From NCBI GenBank assembly GCA_046351135.1, contig JAXLZA010000009.1, forward strand, positions 62,001 to 126,000: 64,000 bases of DNA, in the 5' to 3' direction. The DNA comes from UBA4427 sp046351135 (GTDB taxonomy: Bacteria > Myxococcota_A > UBA9160 > UBA4427). The translations under genes were made by a program, and so were the position numbers. The stretch's first letter is position 1; each line of letters opens with the position of its first letter. Of the stretch, positions 36,309 to 45,098 are shown in pieces. The notes under the pieces are model-generated. The model was not told the DNA's origin and did not search any database. It was given only the letters and a program-made list of their open reading frames with translations.

Positions 36309-37013
36309 ATGACGAACGAGGAAGTCCTTCCAGTCTGGGCCTGCCGAGCAGGCGGGGTCACCGCCATTCTCGGCTGCATCCTGAACGTCGTCGCCGACTA
36401 CATGCTGCGAGGCGGCCCTGCTCCTCGAAGCGCTGCCGAGATCACCTTCGAAGCGCTCGGGTCGGTCCCGACCGAGATCGTCTTCACCGGCGGCGTGCTC
36501 GGCGCGGCGGCCATCCCGCTCTGGATCTTCGGTCTGATCCCTGTCTATGCAGCGCTCGCACCGGTCGGTCGCCACATCGCACTGATTCCGGTCCTGCCGA
36601 TGCTCTACGGGACTGCCGTCGCCGCCGGCTCCCATGGCGCGTACGCGCTCTACGCCGAAGGATTTCGCGCGCTGGCAGCGGTCGGGAGCGAAGCGCAACC
36701 CATCCTCGAGACGATGATGGACCGCTTCATGGCCTACGACCGCTCGATCGTGACGACCGTGGCCGTCCCGTGGATGATCGGCTCCCTCGCCTTCGTCGCA
36801 ATCGTGGCGCTCCGTCCGACCCGCTACCGGCGCTGGATGGCCGTCGCCTCCCCGATCCTCGTACCGCTCGCGATGCCGCTCGGCGGTTCCCTGCCTTCCC
36901 CGATCGGCGGCTACGTGAGGCCGATCCTCGGGACGACGATCTGGACGACATTCTTCGTGATCGCGACCGTCGTCACCTGGCACGGCGAACGGTCACCCGA
37001 GAGCGAGACCTAG
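36309..37013 (+). CDS. multi-pass membrane protein of unknown function
   Basis: This 234-residue protein has about six membrane segments and opens with VWACRAGGVTAILGCILNVV. It keeps a patterned loop (DRFMAYDRSIVTTVAVPWMI) and ends in a short charged tail. It resembles the DUF6796-type family in outline, without known function. Start ATG 36309 follows an AGAGG-like site. Two bases after its stop an ATG (37015) opens a short frame (MSGFQQNFEVPEFVARYTR) that does not look like a complete gene. Confidence 0.65.
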   Translation: MTNEEVLPVWACRAGGVTAILGCILNVVADYMLRGGPAPRSAAEITFEALGSVPTEIVFTGGVLGAAAIPLWIFGLIPVYAALAPVGRHIALIPVLPMLYGTAVAAGSHGAYALYAEGFRALAAVGSEAQPILETMMDRFMAYDRSIVTTVAVPWMIGSLAFVAIVALRPTRYRRWMAVASPILVPLAMPLGGSLPSPIGGYVRPILGTTIWTTFFVIATVVTWHGERSPESET

Positions 37014-37090
37014 GATGAGCGGATTCCAGCAGAACTTCGAAGTTCCCGAGTTCGTCGCGCGCTACACGCGGATCAGGCGGATCGGGACCT

Positions 37091-38302
37091 TCACGCGGCG
37101 GGATGGGGCTCGGCCGACTGCGCGACCTGGACCAGCCGATCGGCGGCGCGGCGCGCTCCGGAGAGATTGCGAGCGACGGGTCCGAGCTCGAGCTCGGCCA
37201 GGCCGCCGGTCACGAACAGGCCCGGATGCCAGCGAAGCGCCCGGTCGACGATCGGATAGCCACACTCTGCGCACGGCAGTCCGAGCTCGGTGACCATCGA
37301 GTCGACCCATGCGCCGCCGGGACGGTCGGCCGGGAATCCAGTCGCGAGCAGCACTCGATCGACCTCGATCGCACGATCGCGAAACGACAGCGCGACGCGA
37401 TCCTGCGCGGGCGCGGCGATTTCCAGCTCGGCTTCGATCCAGTCGACATGCCCCCCCGCGAGCGCGACGCGGAGCGCCGCATGGACGTCCGGCGGAATCG
37501 ATCCTCGATTCCGGGCGGATCGGATCATCCGACGCCGCGCCCGAGTGTCGGGCTCCCGTGCGAAGCTGGCCATGCAGAGTGGACCCTGCCAGCACGGGTC
37601 GCTGTCGAAGCCGTGGATCCGAAGCGAATGCCGGGAGATCAAATGGACTCGGCGGGATCCGCGAGCGAGGCGCAGCGCCGTCTGCACGCCCGAGATGCCC
37701 GCGCCCACGACCGCGACGACCTCGTCGGCGAAATCCTCCTTCAGCTCGAAGCCGGGATCGAAGAGATGCGCGATCCGCCTTCCTGCCCAGCTCGACGCCT
37801 CACGCGCCCAGTCGGGCCACGCCGGCTTCGAAGGCGGACCGAGCGCGAGCAGGACACGGCGTGCATCGATCGACCCGACGGAGCCGCCGATCGCGTCGTC
37901 CGCATCGACCCGGAATCCCCGTGGGCCCTTCGTCAAGCGATGCGCGCGGCCGCGGACGTGGAGACGATCGAGCGCATGGCGCTCGATCACGTCGTCGCAG
38001 TGGCGATCGAACAGCTCGAGCGACGGGCGCGCATAGGGGCGTGTGAAGGGACGCTCGATGCGGCATCCCCGACCGCTCGCGAAATGGTTCAGCGACGCGC
38101 TCGAGAGATCGAGGTGGTGGACGCTCGGCGATCGAAGGAATCGCATCCCGGTGTTGCGGGTCGTTCGGCGCCATCGCGCGAGCAGATGATCCTCGTCGTC
38201 GAGGATGCGGATCGCATCGGGAGAGACGCCTGCTTCGGCGATCAAGCGCAGCGCGGCGTGAACGCCGTGGGGGCCGCCCCCGACGATGAGCCAGTCGAGC
38301 AT
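37091..38302 (-). CDS. FAD/NAD(P)-binding oxidoreductase, last gene of metal operon
   Basis: This 403-residue flavoprotein has two dinucleotide motifs: GGGPHG (8-13) for FAD and GAGISG (200-205) for NAD(P), plus a late LLATGFPADR. The layout resembles flavin monooxygenases of the lysine/ornithine hydroxylase class rather than disulfide reductases. Its start shares one base with the stop of the upstream gene (TGATG), so it is translationally coupled in the operon that runs from 43141. A role in making or modifying a metal-binding molecule, or in reducing a metal, is inference from context. Confidence 0.82.
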   Translation of the reverse strand: MLDWLIVGGGPHGVHAALRLIAEAGVSPDAIRILDDEDHLLARWRRTTRNTGMRFLRSPSVHHLDLSSASLNHFASGRGCRIERPFTRPYARPSLELFDRHCDDVIERHALDRLHVRGRAHRLTKGPRGFRVDADDAIGGSVGSIDARRVLLALGPPSKPAWPDWAREASSWAGRRIAHLFDPGFELKEDFADEVVAVVGAGISGVQTALRLARGSRRVHLISRHSLRIHGFDSDPCWQGPLCMASFAREPDTRARRRMIRSARNRGSIPPDVHAALRVALAGGHVDWIEAELEIAAPAQDRVALSFRDRAIEVDRVLLATGFPADRPGGAWVDSMVTELGLPCAECGYPIVDRALRWHPGLFVTGGLAELELGPVARNLSGARRAADRLVQVAQSAEPHPAA

Positions 38303-39387
38303 CAGTGGACCCCCGATCCGTCGGGCAGGCGGAGATCGTTCCACGCGCTGGCGTCGGGGCGGCTCTCGAGCTCGACTTCGTCGACGAGGCAGGCATCGAG
38401 GCTCGCGCAGATCGCTTCCCGGTCGAGATCGAGGCCGACGAGGACGAGCTCCTGCCGCCGATCGCCGAACCGCGGATGCCAGCGCGCGAGCAGATCCCGT
38501 TGCTGCACCGGACAGCTCGGCCATCCCCCATCCGACCGGGCCGCCCACCAGCCGCCCGCCCCGAAGAGCCGATGGACCACCCCGGCGCACGAATAGCCGA
38601 AGGACTCGTCCCAATGGGTCGCGAGCCAGATCCGACCCTTTCCGCGCACGAGGCCCCGCGGCGGCGCGGCGAACCAATCGCCGAGACGTTCCGGATCGAA
38701 GGGCCATGCCCGCCGGTAGACGAGATGTCCCGGGCGGTCGGCCGCGATCGCGCGCGAGGGATCGCTCCGAAGCAGATCGAGCCACGCAGGCACGACCCGA
38801 ATCGGACGCCCTCGGCTCGCCCGCCGAACCACCTCGGCGATCGCCCCCGCCTCCATCTCGACGCGAACGGCCGCGGGATTGAGGAGCTCGAGCCGCCGGA
38901 TCAGCTCCTCCCGGCACGGGCCACGACCGCTCAGCCAGAGATGGGTCGCCGCCTCGATCTGCTCGACCGCCAGATCGGCGACCGTGCGAACGTCGAAGGC
39001 ATTGCGCCCCCACCCGCGCTCGGCGAGCGATCCGGTCGATTCGAGCAGGGCAATCGCTGCTTCGGCATCGATCAAGGTCACCACGCTCGCGAGGCGGGCC
39101 GGTCGGCCGAACAGCTCCGAGAGAAAGACGCCGTCTTCCCAGGAATCGACGATCGCGCCGGGCTCGGCATGGGGCGGGAGCCGGATGCCCACGTCCCTGG
39201 CGCGCAAGAGATCCGGATCGGGCGCCTCGGCGAGCTCGAGGATGCGCAGACTCTCCCGCATCTGCGCGAACGCCGCTTCGTTGCCCGGCGACGGAAGGCC
39301 GGACAGCAGATGCACCGCGAGCGGGTCCGTCTCGCCGCGGTCCTGCACCGAGGATGCGCGTGGTCCACTCGCCGAGTGCGATGCCAT
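38302..39387 (-). CDS. degenerate COG0523-like protein (pseudo-GTPase)
   Basis: This 361-residue protein keeps the whole CobW fold outline but has lost the active motifs. The Walker A position reads SGLPSPGNE (29-37) instead of SGFLGAGKT. The CICC metal motif is absent. The NKxD position has become LSGRG (152-156) after a well-preserved VRTVADLAVEQIEAATHLW. The C-terminal CobW_C domain is clear (GKGRIWLATHWDES, then HPRFGDRRQELVLVGLDLDR). It has good coding quality, a GAGGAG site and operon coupling, so it is not a pseudogene. It probably acts as a scaffold or regulator of its active neighbour. Confidence 0.8.
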   Translation of the reverse strand: MASHSASGPRASSVQDRGETDPLAVHLLSGLPSPGNEAAFAQMRESLRILELAEAPDPDLLRARDVGIRLPPHAEPGAIVDSWEDGVFLSELFGRPARLASVVTLIDAEAAIALLESTGSLAERGWGRNAFDVRTVADLAVEQIEAATHLWLSGRGPCREELIRRLELLNPAAVRVEMEAGAIAEVVRRASRGRPIRVVPAWLDLLRSDPSRAIAADRPGHLVYRRAWPFDPERLGDWFAAPPRGLVRGKGRIWLATHWDESFGYSCAGVVHRLFGAGGWWAARSDGGWPSCPVQQRDLLARWHPRFGDRRQELVLVGLDLDREAICASLDACLVDEVELESRPDASAWNDLRLPDGSGVH

Positions 39388-39398
39388 GTCGACTCTCC

Positions 39399-40391
39399 TC
39401 ACTTCGAATCGATCCGCTGAAGCCCGCCGTCGCTGCTGCTCACGACGAGCGCGCCATCGCCATGGAGCCAGGCGAGACCCGTGATCTCTCCGCCGATCGC
39501 ATGGCTCGCTCTCGGCCTGCGCGGATCGCGCAGCTCCCAGACGAGGACGCGTCCGTCCTTCGCCCCGGAAGCGAGGCGGCTTCCGTCCCGAGAGAAAGCG
39601 AGCTTCGAGATCGAGTCTTCGTGACTGCGAAGCTGGGTTGCGCGCGTGCCCTCCGGGCCCTTGCCCCGGAAGCTCCAGATCATCACGAGCGGGGAGCCGC
39701 CCGTCGCGAGCAGCGTGCCCTTCGGGTCCCAGGCGAGCGCACGTGGCTTTTCGGGATAACCGTTCATCTCCGACGCCTGACCGCTCGCGAGTCGCCAGAA
39801 GCGCACACCGCACTCCTGGGTTCCACAGGCGATGACCTTCGCGCCCGGGCTCCACGCGAGCGAGACAAGTGAGCCCTTCCAGGGGAGATGACGCGAGACG
39901 GCCCCTGGATCGATGCCCCAGATGTGAAGGCCGCCATAGCTCGCGGTCGCGAGGCGGGATCCGTCCGGGGAGAATCGCATCGCGGCGATCGTGCTCTCGT
40001 GCTCCTCGGTCTCGACGTGCGGCTCGAAGTCCGAGATCCAGACCCGAACGCGTCGACCCGAAGCGATCGCGACGAAGTCGCCCCGCGGCGAGAACGCCGC
40101 CGATTCGACCCACGCGCCGCTGCCCGGAAGCTCCGCCCGCGTGCCTCCATCGACGGTCGACACGACACGAGCCGTCGATTCCTCTCCCGCCACGACGAGC
40201 GAACCGCCGTCCGGATCGAATCCGAGCTCGCCGACGGCACCGGCGAGAACCGTCCGCCTCCAGAGCATCCGACCCGTCTCGCTCTCGACGACGACGACCT
40301 CGCCCGAGGCCGTCGCGACCGCGATGGTCTTGCCGTCGGGCGCGAGCGCGATGTCGCGAACCCAATCCCCCGCGTCGATGCGCCAGTCCAT
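39399..40391 (-). CDS. WD40-repeat protein in metal operon
   Basis: This 330-residue protein consists almost entirely of WD40 repeats, about seven blades. Examples are IALAPDGKTIAVATASGEVV, MRFSPDGSRLATASYGGLHI, LAFSRDGSRLASGAKDGRVL and ALAWDPKGTLLATGG. It has no signal peptide, so it is a cytoplasmic beta-propeller, most likely a binding platform. It starts eight bases after the stop of the COG0523 gene and ends 11 bases before the pseudo-GTPase. WD40 genes beside COG0523 genes suggest a protein complex; the partner is unknown. Confidence 0.85.
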   Translation of the reverse strand: MDWRIDAGDWVRDIALAPDGKTIAVATASGEVVVVESETGRMLWRRTVLAGAVGELGFDPDGGSLVVAGEESTARVVSTVDGGTRAELPGSGAWVESAAFSPRGDFVAIASGRRVRVWISDFEPHVETEEHESTIAAMRFSPDGSRLATASYGGLHIWGIDPGAVSRHLPWKGSLVSLAWSPGAKVIACGTQECGVRFWRLASGQASEMNGYPEKPRALAWDPKGTLLATGGSPLVMIWSFRGKGPEGTRATQLRSHEDSISKLAFSRDGSRLASGAKDGRVLVWELRDPRRPRASHAIGGEITGLAWLHGDGALVVSSSDGGLQRIDSK

Positions 40392-40399
40392 CGGTTTGC

Positions 40400-41794
40400 C
40401 TAACGGCTCGCGCGCGCGCCAGGCCTCGGCGCGTCGGCGATACAGCCGCGGAAGCCACGCTCGAGCTCGGCCCGGTCGAGACCGCGGCCGATGAAGACGA
40501 GGTCCGTCGCAGGGGGCTGTCCGCCGAAGCTTCCCTCCTCCCGGCCATCGAGCAGCATGTGGACGCCCTGGAACACGAAGCGCCCCGGCTGATCTGCGAA
40601 GTGGACGATCCCCTTCGATCGGAAGATGTCGGCGCCGCGTTCGCGCAGGAGCCCTCGGATCCACGTCCCGAATCGCTCCGAGTCGAGCGGCCGGTCGCTG
40701 TGGAGACCGACGGAGCCGACCGCTGCGTCGTGGCTGTGGGACGGCGTCCAGAACCGTTCTTCGATCGGCGCGATCGCTCGACCCGAGGCGTCGAGGAGCG
40801 CGAGAGAGAACTCTTCGGGGCGGTGCTGGGTGAAGAGCACATAGCGGCCCTTCTCCCGGATGCGGAGCTCGAAGCGCTTCTCGCCGGCCCCTTCGAGGCG
40901 AAGCGTCGCGACCCGCGCTCCCGGCTCGAGGGTCGCGCCGAGCGCGACGGGCTTGCTTCGCTCGGAGAAGGCCAGAAAGACCTCTTCCGCGAGCGCGTCG
41001 AGACTCTGCCCCGCCTCGGGCGCGAAGGGCCGACACATCAAGGCCATCGTCGGATCCGGCCCTGGCTGGAGCGCGAGCGGATGAAAGCCCGGGGCGAGCT
41101 CGAAGATCCCCGCCCATTCGAAGGGATATTCGGGCTCGAGGAAGGTCGGCCGCGTCTCGAGCGCACGGGCGAGATCGAAGCCGCCGACGTCGATCACCTG
41201 GCGGACCTCGACCCCCGCACGCTCGCATCGCTCGATGCGCGCCAGCGCGTTCATCGATCGGATGCGCGCCTCGAGCGCAGCGAGCGTCGCCTCTTCGGCC
41301 AGATCGGTCTTGTTCAGCAGGATGACGTCGCCAAAGGCGATCTGCTGGCGACACTCCTGGCTCTCGTCGATGTGGAGGCCGACGTGCTTCGCGTCGACCA
41401 GGGTCACGATGCCGTCGAGCCGGAAGCTCTTCCCGATCTCGTCGTCGACGAAGAAGGTCTGGGCGACCGGACCGGGATCCGCGAGGCCCGTGGTCTCGAG
41501 AATCACGTGGTCGAACTTCTCGCGCCGCTTCGCGAGGCTCCCGAGGATGCGGATCAGGTCGCCGCGGACGGTGCAGCAGATGCAGCCGTTGTTCATCTCG
41601 AAGACTTCCTCGTCGGCGTTGATGACGAGGGCCTGGTCGATCCCGATCTCCCCGAACTCGTTCTCGATGACGGCGATCCGAAGCCCGTGCTTCTCCGTCA
41701 GGATCCGATTCAGCAGGGTCGTCTTGCCCGAGCCGAGAAATCCGGTCAACACCGTCACAGGAATTTGACGCTCGAGCCCGTCCGTTCTCTCCAT
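40400..41794 (-). CDS. COG0523 GTPase with extended middle domain
   Basis: This 464-residue protein has Walker A GFLGSGKT (18-25), NNGCICC with Cys71, Cys73 and Cys74, ETTGLADP and NKTD (161-164), so it should bind GTP and a metal. Between the G domain and CobW_C it carries an extra beta-rich segment of about 120 residues ending in a His motif (WTPSHSHDAAVGSVGL), making it longer than the usual 320-400 residues. Start ATG 41794 has GGAGGGAAAG upstream; TTG 41806 is less likely. It is the central enzyme of the operon. Confidence 0.9.
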   Translation of the reverse strand: MERTDGLERQIPVTVLTGFLGSGKTTLLNRILTEKHGLRIAVIENEFGEIGIDQALVINADEEVFEMNNGCICCTVRGDLIRILGSLAKRREKFDHVILETTGLADPGPVAQTFFVDDEIGKSFRLDGIVTLVDAKHVGLHIDESQECRQQIAFGDVILLNKTDLAEEATLAALEARIRSMNALARIERCERAGVEVRQVIDVGGFDLARALETRPTFLEPEYPFEWAGIFELAPGFHPLALQPGPDPTMALMCRPFAPEAGQSLDALAEEVFLAFSERSKPVALGATLEPGARVATLRLEGAGEKRFELRIREKGRYVLFTQHRPEEFSLALLDASGRAIAPIEERFWTPSHSHDAAVGSVGLHSDRPLDSERFGTWIRGLLRERGADIFRSKGIVHFADQPGRFVFQGVHMLLDGREEGSFGGQPPATDLVFIGRGLDRAELERGFRGCIADAPRPGARASR

Positions 41795-41816
41795 CTTTCC
41801 CTCCAATCCCGATCGC

Positions 41817-42452
41817 CTACGACTCGATCAGCTCGCCGACGAGGACGAGCCCGACCGCCATGCTCGCCCCACCGGCGAGCGCGGAAACCAATCCTCCGAT
41901 CCACGGTCCGCGCCCCGCTGCCCGCTCGAGCGAGCGCGAAAGCACGTAGGCAATCGCGGCCATGCCGACGAGCGTTCCGAGACAGAAGACCAGGAGATGG
42001 GCCGCCGCGATGCGGGGATCGCGAATGGTCGCGAGCGCGAGCAGGGCCACCGCATGCGAGCCCGCGAGTCCGTGGATTCCACCGACCGCGAAGGCGCGGC
42101 GTCGCAGACGATCGGATCGGCCGTCCTCCTCGGAGCCGCCGATCCGGTCTCGGAGTCCGCGTCGGATGGCGAGGATGCCGAGCAGGATCAACGTCACCCC
42201 GACGGCGAGCGTCACGGCATCCTCGAATCCGGCGGGCGGGGCGAAGCCGAACATCACGACGGCGAGCGCACAGACGAGAAACGTGAGGGAATGCCCGAGC
42301 CCCCAGGCGAGCGCCGAGGCGACGACCCTCCCCGACCGCCGATCCGATCGACTGAGGGCCAGCACCGCCGCGAGATGATCCGGATCGACGGCGTGCCGAA
42401 CCCCGAGCGCGACTCCGAGGGCGAGCGCGAGCGGGACGCTCGCAGCGCTCAT
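41817..42452 (-). CDS. NicO/HupE-type metal transporter
   Basis: This 211-residue inner-membrane protein has six hydrophobic segments. The first carries RHAVDPDHLAAV, the H-x4-D-H signature (His20 to His26) of nickel/cobalt transporters (NicO and HupE/UreJ). A second conserved motif is GGIHGLAGSHAVALL. Its start overlaps the DUF1826 stop by four bases (ATGA). The family moves nickel or cobalt, but the operon context allows zinc or another metal. Direction (uptake or efflux) is unknown. Confidence 0.85.
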   Translation of the reverse strand: MSAASVPLALALGVALGVRHAVDPDHLAAVLALSRSDRRSGRVVASALAWGLGHSLTFLVCALAVVMFGFAPPAGFEDAVTLAVGVTLILLGILAIRRGLRDRIGGSEEDGRSDRLRRRAFAVGGIHGLAGSHAVALLALATIRDPRIAAAHLLVFCLGTLVGMAAIAYVLSRSLERAAGRGPWIGGLVSALAGGASMAVGLVLVGELIES

Positions 42453-43141
42453 TCGCCACACCCCCGTTCGTCGATGCGCAGCAACAGGCGCCAGCGGGAA
42501 TCGAGCCGAATGGGGGGCGAACGGTGGACCAGGCCCCGCCCTTGTTCTCCCTCGAAGAGATCGCCCTTGCAGAGCAGGACGTCTCCGACCCCCGCGCGCC
42601 TAATCGCTTCGCGATCGAACACGATCCGATCGTTCGCCTCCTCGAGATCGGGGGCGGTCTTCCCGAGCCAGGACCGGTCGACGCCCGAGGCCAGCGCCCA
42701 TTCGGTGCCCGGGCCGGCGTAGGTCACGAGCAGGCGCATTCCGACGCGATCGGCATGCCATTTCCGACAGGCGTCGTGGTCGAAGACCTCGAGCGAGACA
42801 TGCACCGACTCCAGCCCGGCGAGGTGGGCGAAGCGCCGGCAGAGCTCGAGGACGTCGCGCCGAAGCGCGCCCACGAACGGCGACCCATCGAGCTGCGCGA
42901 TGCCATCGAGCTCCGGAAAGAGCGATCGCGGGTCTCCGGTCCGACTCCGGGCGGCGGCGCCCCTTCCGCTCTCGATCGGCACGCTCGCATGGATCTCGAA
43001 AGGTCCGAGAGAGGCGAGGGTCTCTTCGGCGACGAAGAGCGACTCGGGCAGCTTGCGGGGTACCACGACGATCTGGACGCCGGACTTCCGGATCAGGGAA
43101 AGCCCGGAAAGGTCGGCGACGAACGAACAGGATGACGACAT
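42449..43141 (-). CDS. DUF1826 family protein, first gene of metal operon
   Basis: This 230-residue cytoplasmic protein matches DUF1826 in layout: HVSLEVFDHDACRKWHADRV and GMRLLVTYAGPGTEWAL in the middle, then DVLLCKGDLF and LVHRSPPI near the end. The H-x-D and HRSPP motifs give it the look of an oxygenase-like double-stranded beta-helix. In other proteobacteria DUF1826 genes sit with COG0523 genes in zinc-starvation regulons. Start ATG 43141 has GGAG six bases upstream. It faces the permease gene across 184 bases. Confidence 0.8.
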   Translation of the reverse strand: MSSSCSFVADLSGLSLIRKSGVQIVVVPRKLPESLFVAEETLASLGPFEIHASVPIESGRGAAARSRTGDPRSLFPELDGIAQLDGSPFVGALRRDVLELCRRFAHLAGLESVHVSLEVFDHDACRKWHADRVGMRLLVTYAGPGTEWALASGVDRSWLGKTAPDLEEANDRIVFDREAIRRAGVGDVLLCKGDLFEGEQGRGLVHRSPPIRLDSRWRLLLRIDERGCGE

Positions 43142-43325
43142 CGGACTCCGCTTCGCGCGTCGGCAGGCCGGGATCGACCGGAGATGCAGCTCGGTCGGGA
43201 AGTGCCGTCGGGACCTCCGGAGTTCCCGCCTTCGTGTGCATTCCGACCGAAGGGCCGAGGGAACCCGAACGGGGCGAGCGGCACCTCCCGTCGAATACGA
43301 GCGACCAAAGCCTGGAGATCCGTCG

Positions 43326-44573
43326 ATGCTCGAGCGAACGATCGGCATCGCCGATCAGGCTCTCCACCTCGCGGCCGAGAGCGCCCCCTATCTCCTGCTG
43401 GGATTCCTGTTCGCCGGGATCCTCCACGAGCTCGTCCCGAGCGGGTGGATCGCACGCAAGCTCGGAGGGGAGCGGATCGGCGGGGTTCTTCTCGCCGCGC
43501 TCGTCGGCCTGCCTCTCCCCCTCTGTTCCTGCGCCGTCGTTCCGACCGCCGACGCCTTGCATCGCAAGGGCGCCGGCCGCAGCTCGACCCTCGCGTTCCT
43601 GATCTCGACGCCCGAGACGAGCGTCGAGTCGATCGCCCTGACCTGGGGACTGTTCGGGGGCACGATGGCCATCGTCCGGCCCGCGGTCGCCATGCTGACC
43701 GCGATCGCCGCCGGCCTCGTATCCCTCGCGCTGAGCCGCTCCCCCGTCGCTCTCGGCGCACCGAGCGGATCGCCGGCGGGCCCGGCCGAGGCCCACGCTT
43801 GCGGCCACGCGCACGCCGAGAGCCACGACGCTCGCGATGCGATCGGCCGATGCGATCCGGAAGACGCCTCCGGGACGAGCGACGAATCGCTCGACTTCCG
43901 CGTACGACGTGCGCTGCGATTCGGCTTCGGCACGCTCTTCGACGATCTCTTTCCCTCGCTTCTGCTCGGTCTGGGGACCGCGGTGCTGGTCACCGCCCTG
44001 CTCCCCGACGACCTCATTCCCTCCTTCCTCGCGGGTCGAAGCGGGCTACTGCCCCTGCTCCTGGTCGCCGTCGCGAGCGCGCCGCTCTATCTCTGCGCGA
44101 GCGCGGCGACGCCGCTGGCGGCCGCGCTCGTGCTCAAGGGTCTCTCGCCGGGCGCCGCGCTCGTCCTGCTGCTCGTCGGCCCGGCCACGAATCTCGCCAC
44201 GATCGGGTTGGTCGGCCGGCGTTTCGGACGCGGCGCAGTCGTCCTGTACGTCGGGATGGTGCTCGGCATGGCGATCGGCGCCGGATGGATGGTCGATCTC
44301 TTCGCCCGGACCTCGATCGAGCAGGCGCTTCGGACGGGCACGATCGCAGCCCACGGAGAGTCGATTCCGCCGATCCAGGCCGCGGCCCTCGTCGTCTGCG
44401 CCCTCCTCGCGATCCGCTCGGCGCGGCGTAGATCGCTCCTTCGATCGCCCCATCCCGGAAGCGCGACGGACGAGCCGACGGGATTCGACCGCTCGGCCGA
44501 GCTCCATTCGTCCGAGTGTCGCGCGACCCATCGGACCGGATGTGACTCCGAATCGGTCCATCCGGCCCGGTGA
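43326..44573 (+). CDS. SO_0444-type metal permease, divergent from metal operon
   Basis: This 415-residue inner-membrane permease has about eight hydrophobic segments in two halves. Hallmarks are GLPLPLCSCAVVPTADALHR (CSC at 67-69), FLISTPETSVES and, in the second half, PLYLCASAATPLAAALVLKG and GPATNLATI. The loop between halves is His-rich (ACGHAHAESHDARD), a likely metal sensor or delivery site. The family is annotated as copper/zinc efflux (ArsP-like permease). The last 50 residues are hydrophilic and variable. It is the divergent partner of the DUF1826-COG0523 operon. Confidence 0.85.
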   Translation: MLERTIGIADQALHLAAESAPYLLLGFLFAGILHELVPSGWIARKLGGERIGGVLLAALVGLPLPLCSCAVVPTADALHRKGAGRSSTLAFLISTPETSVESIALTWGLFGGTMAIVRPAVAMLTAIAAGLVSLALSRSPVALGAPSGSPAGPAEAHACGHAHAESHDARDAIGRCDPEDASGTSDESLDFRVRRALRFGFGTLFDDLFPSLLLGLGTAVLVTALLPDDLIPSFLAGRSGLLPLLLVAVASAPLYLCASAATPLAAALVLKGLSPGAALVLLLVGPATNLATIGLVGRRFGRGAVVLYVGMVLGMAIGAGWMVDLFARTSIEQALRTGTIAAHGESIPPIQAAALVVCALLAIRSARRRSLLRSPHPGSATDEPTGFDRSAELHSSECRATHRTGCDSESVHPAR

Positions 44574-44578
44574 CCGCA

Positions 44579-44985
44579 AACTCGGCGCTTCGCTCCAGGA
44601 GCGGACCGTGCGCCAGGCGCGCGACGTCCTGCGAAAGCTCGCGAGACTCACGAGACCGATGCCCATCAGGAGCGCCGAGCCCGGCTCCGGGACGACCTGG
44701 AAGACCAGGATGAGTTTCCCCGGATCCACGAAGACCGGCATGCCGCCCCCGACCGTCTCGAGATCGCGCAGACGAAAAGTCGCCGCACGGTTCGCGACGC
44801 CCGTGAAGAGCGTATTGCCCAGAACGTCTCCGATCCCGAGACTGGCGCCGAGTGCGACGAGCTCGAGGCCGATCGCCTGGACCCCGAACGACTCGGCCTA
44901 CCGCCCTCCTCCGTCGCTGAAGAAGATCGCGTCCTCCGGATCTCCGGTCGCGGAGAGCTCCGTCGTCGCGACACTCGACCTTCGG
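44579..44985 (-). pseudogene. PEP-CTERM gene broken by an in-frame TAG
   Basis: On the minus strand one frame reads VATTELSATGDPEDAIFFSD, then GGGR, then a TAG at 44900-44898. Without any shift it continues AESFGVQAIGLELVALGASL, GNTLFTGVANRAATF and VVPEPGSALLMGIGLVSLAS followed by an Arg-rich stretch. CAG (Gln) to TAG would explain the stop. The signal peptide is missing upstream and no natural stop follows the basic tail, as the frame runs on under the permease gene. It is a remnant of a PEP-CTERM protein. Confidence 0.65.
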
Positions 44986-45098
44986 CGGGAACTCGCGAGG
45001 CTGCATCGGCACAGGATTTGCGGGGCGACGGCCGCAGCGAGCGGCGCGGCTCCCCAGAGACCCCGAACCCTCAATGATCAGAAACGAGAGACCAGACG

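Noticed and set aside
37015..37293. Short plus-strand frame starting MSGFQQNFEVPEFV
   Set aside because: It begins two bases after a stop but soon becomes Arg-rich and antisense to the flavoprotein gene. At most it is a gene remnant.
43142..43325. Zur or Fur box between the DUF1826 operon and the permease
   Set aside because: I searched by eye for an AT-rich palindrome such as GTTATA-N-TATAAC and found none.
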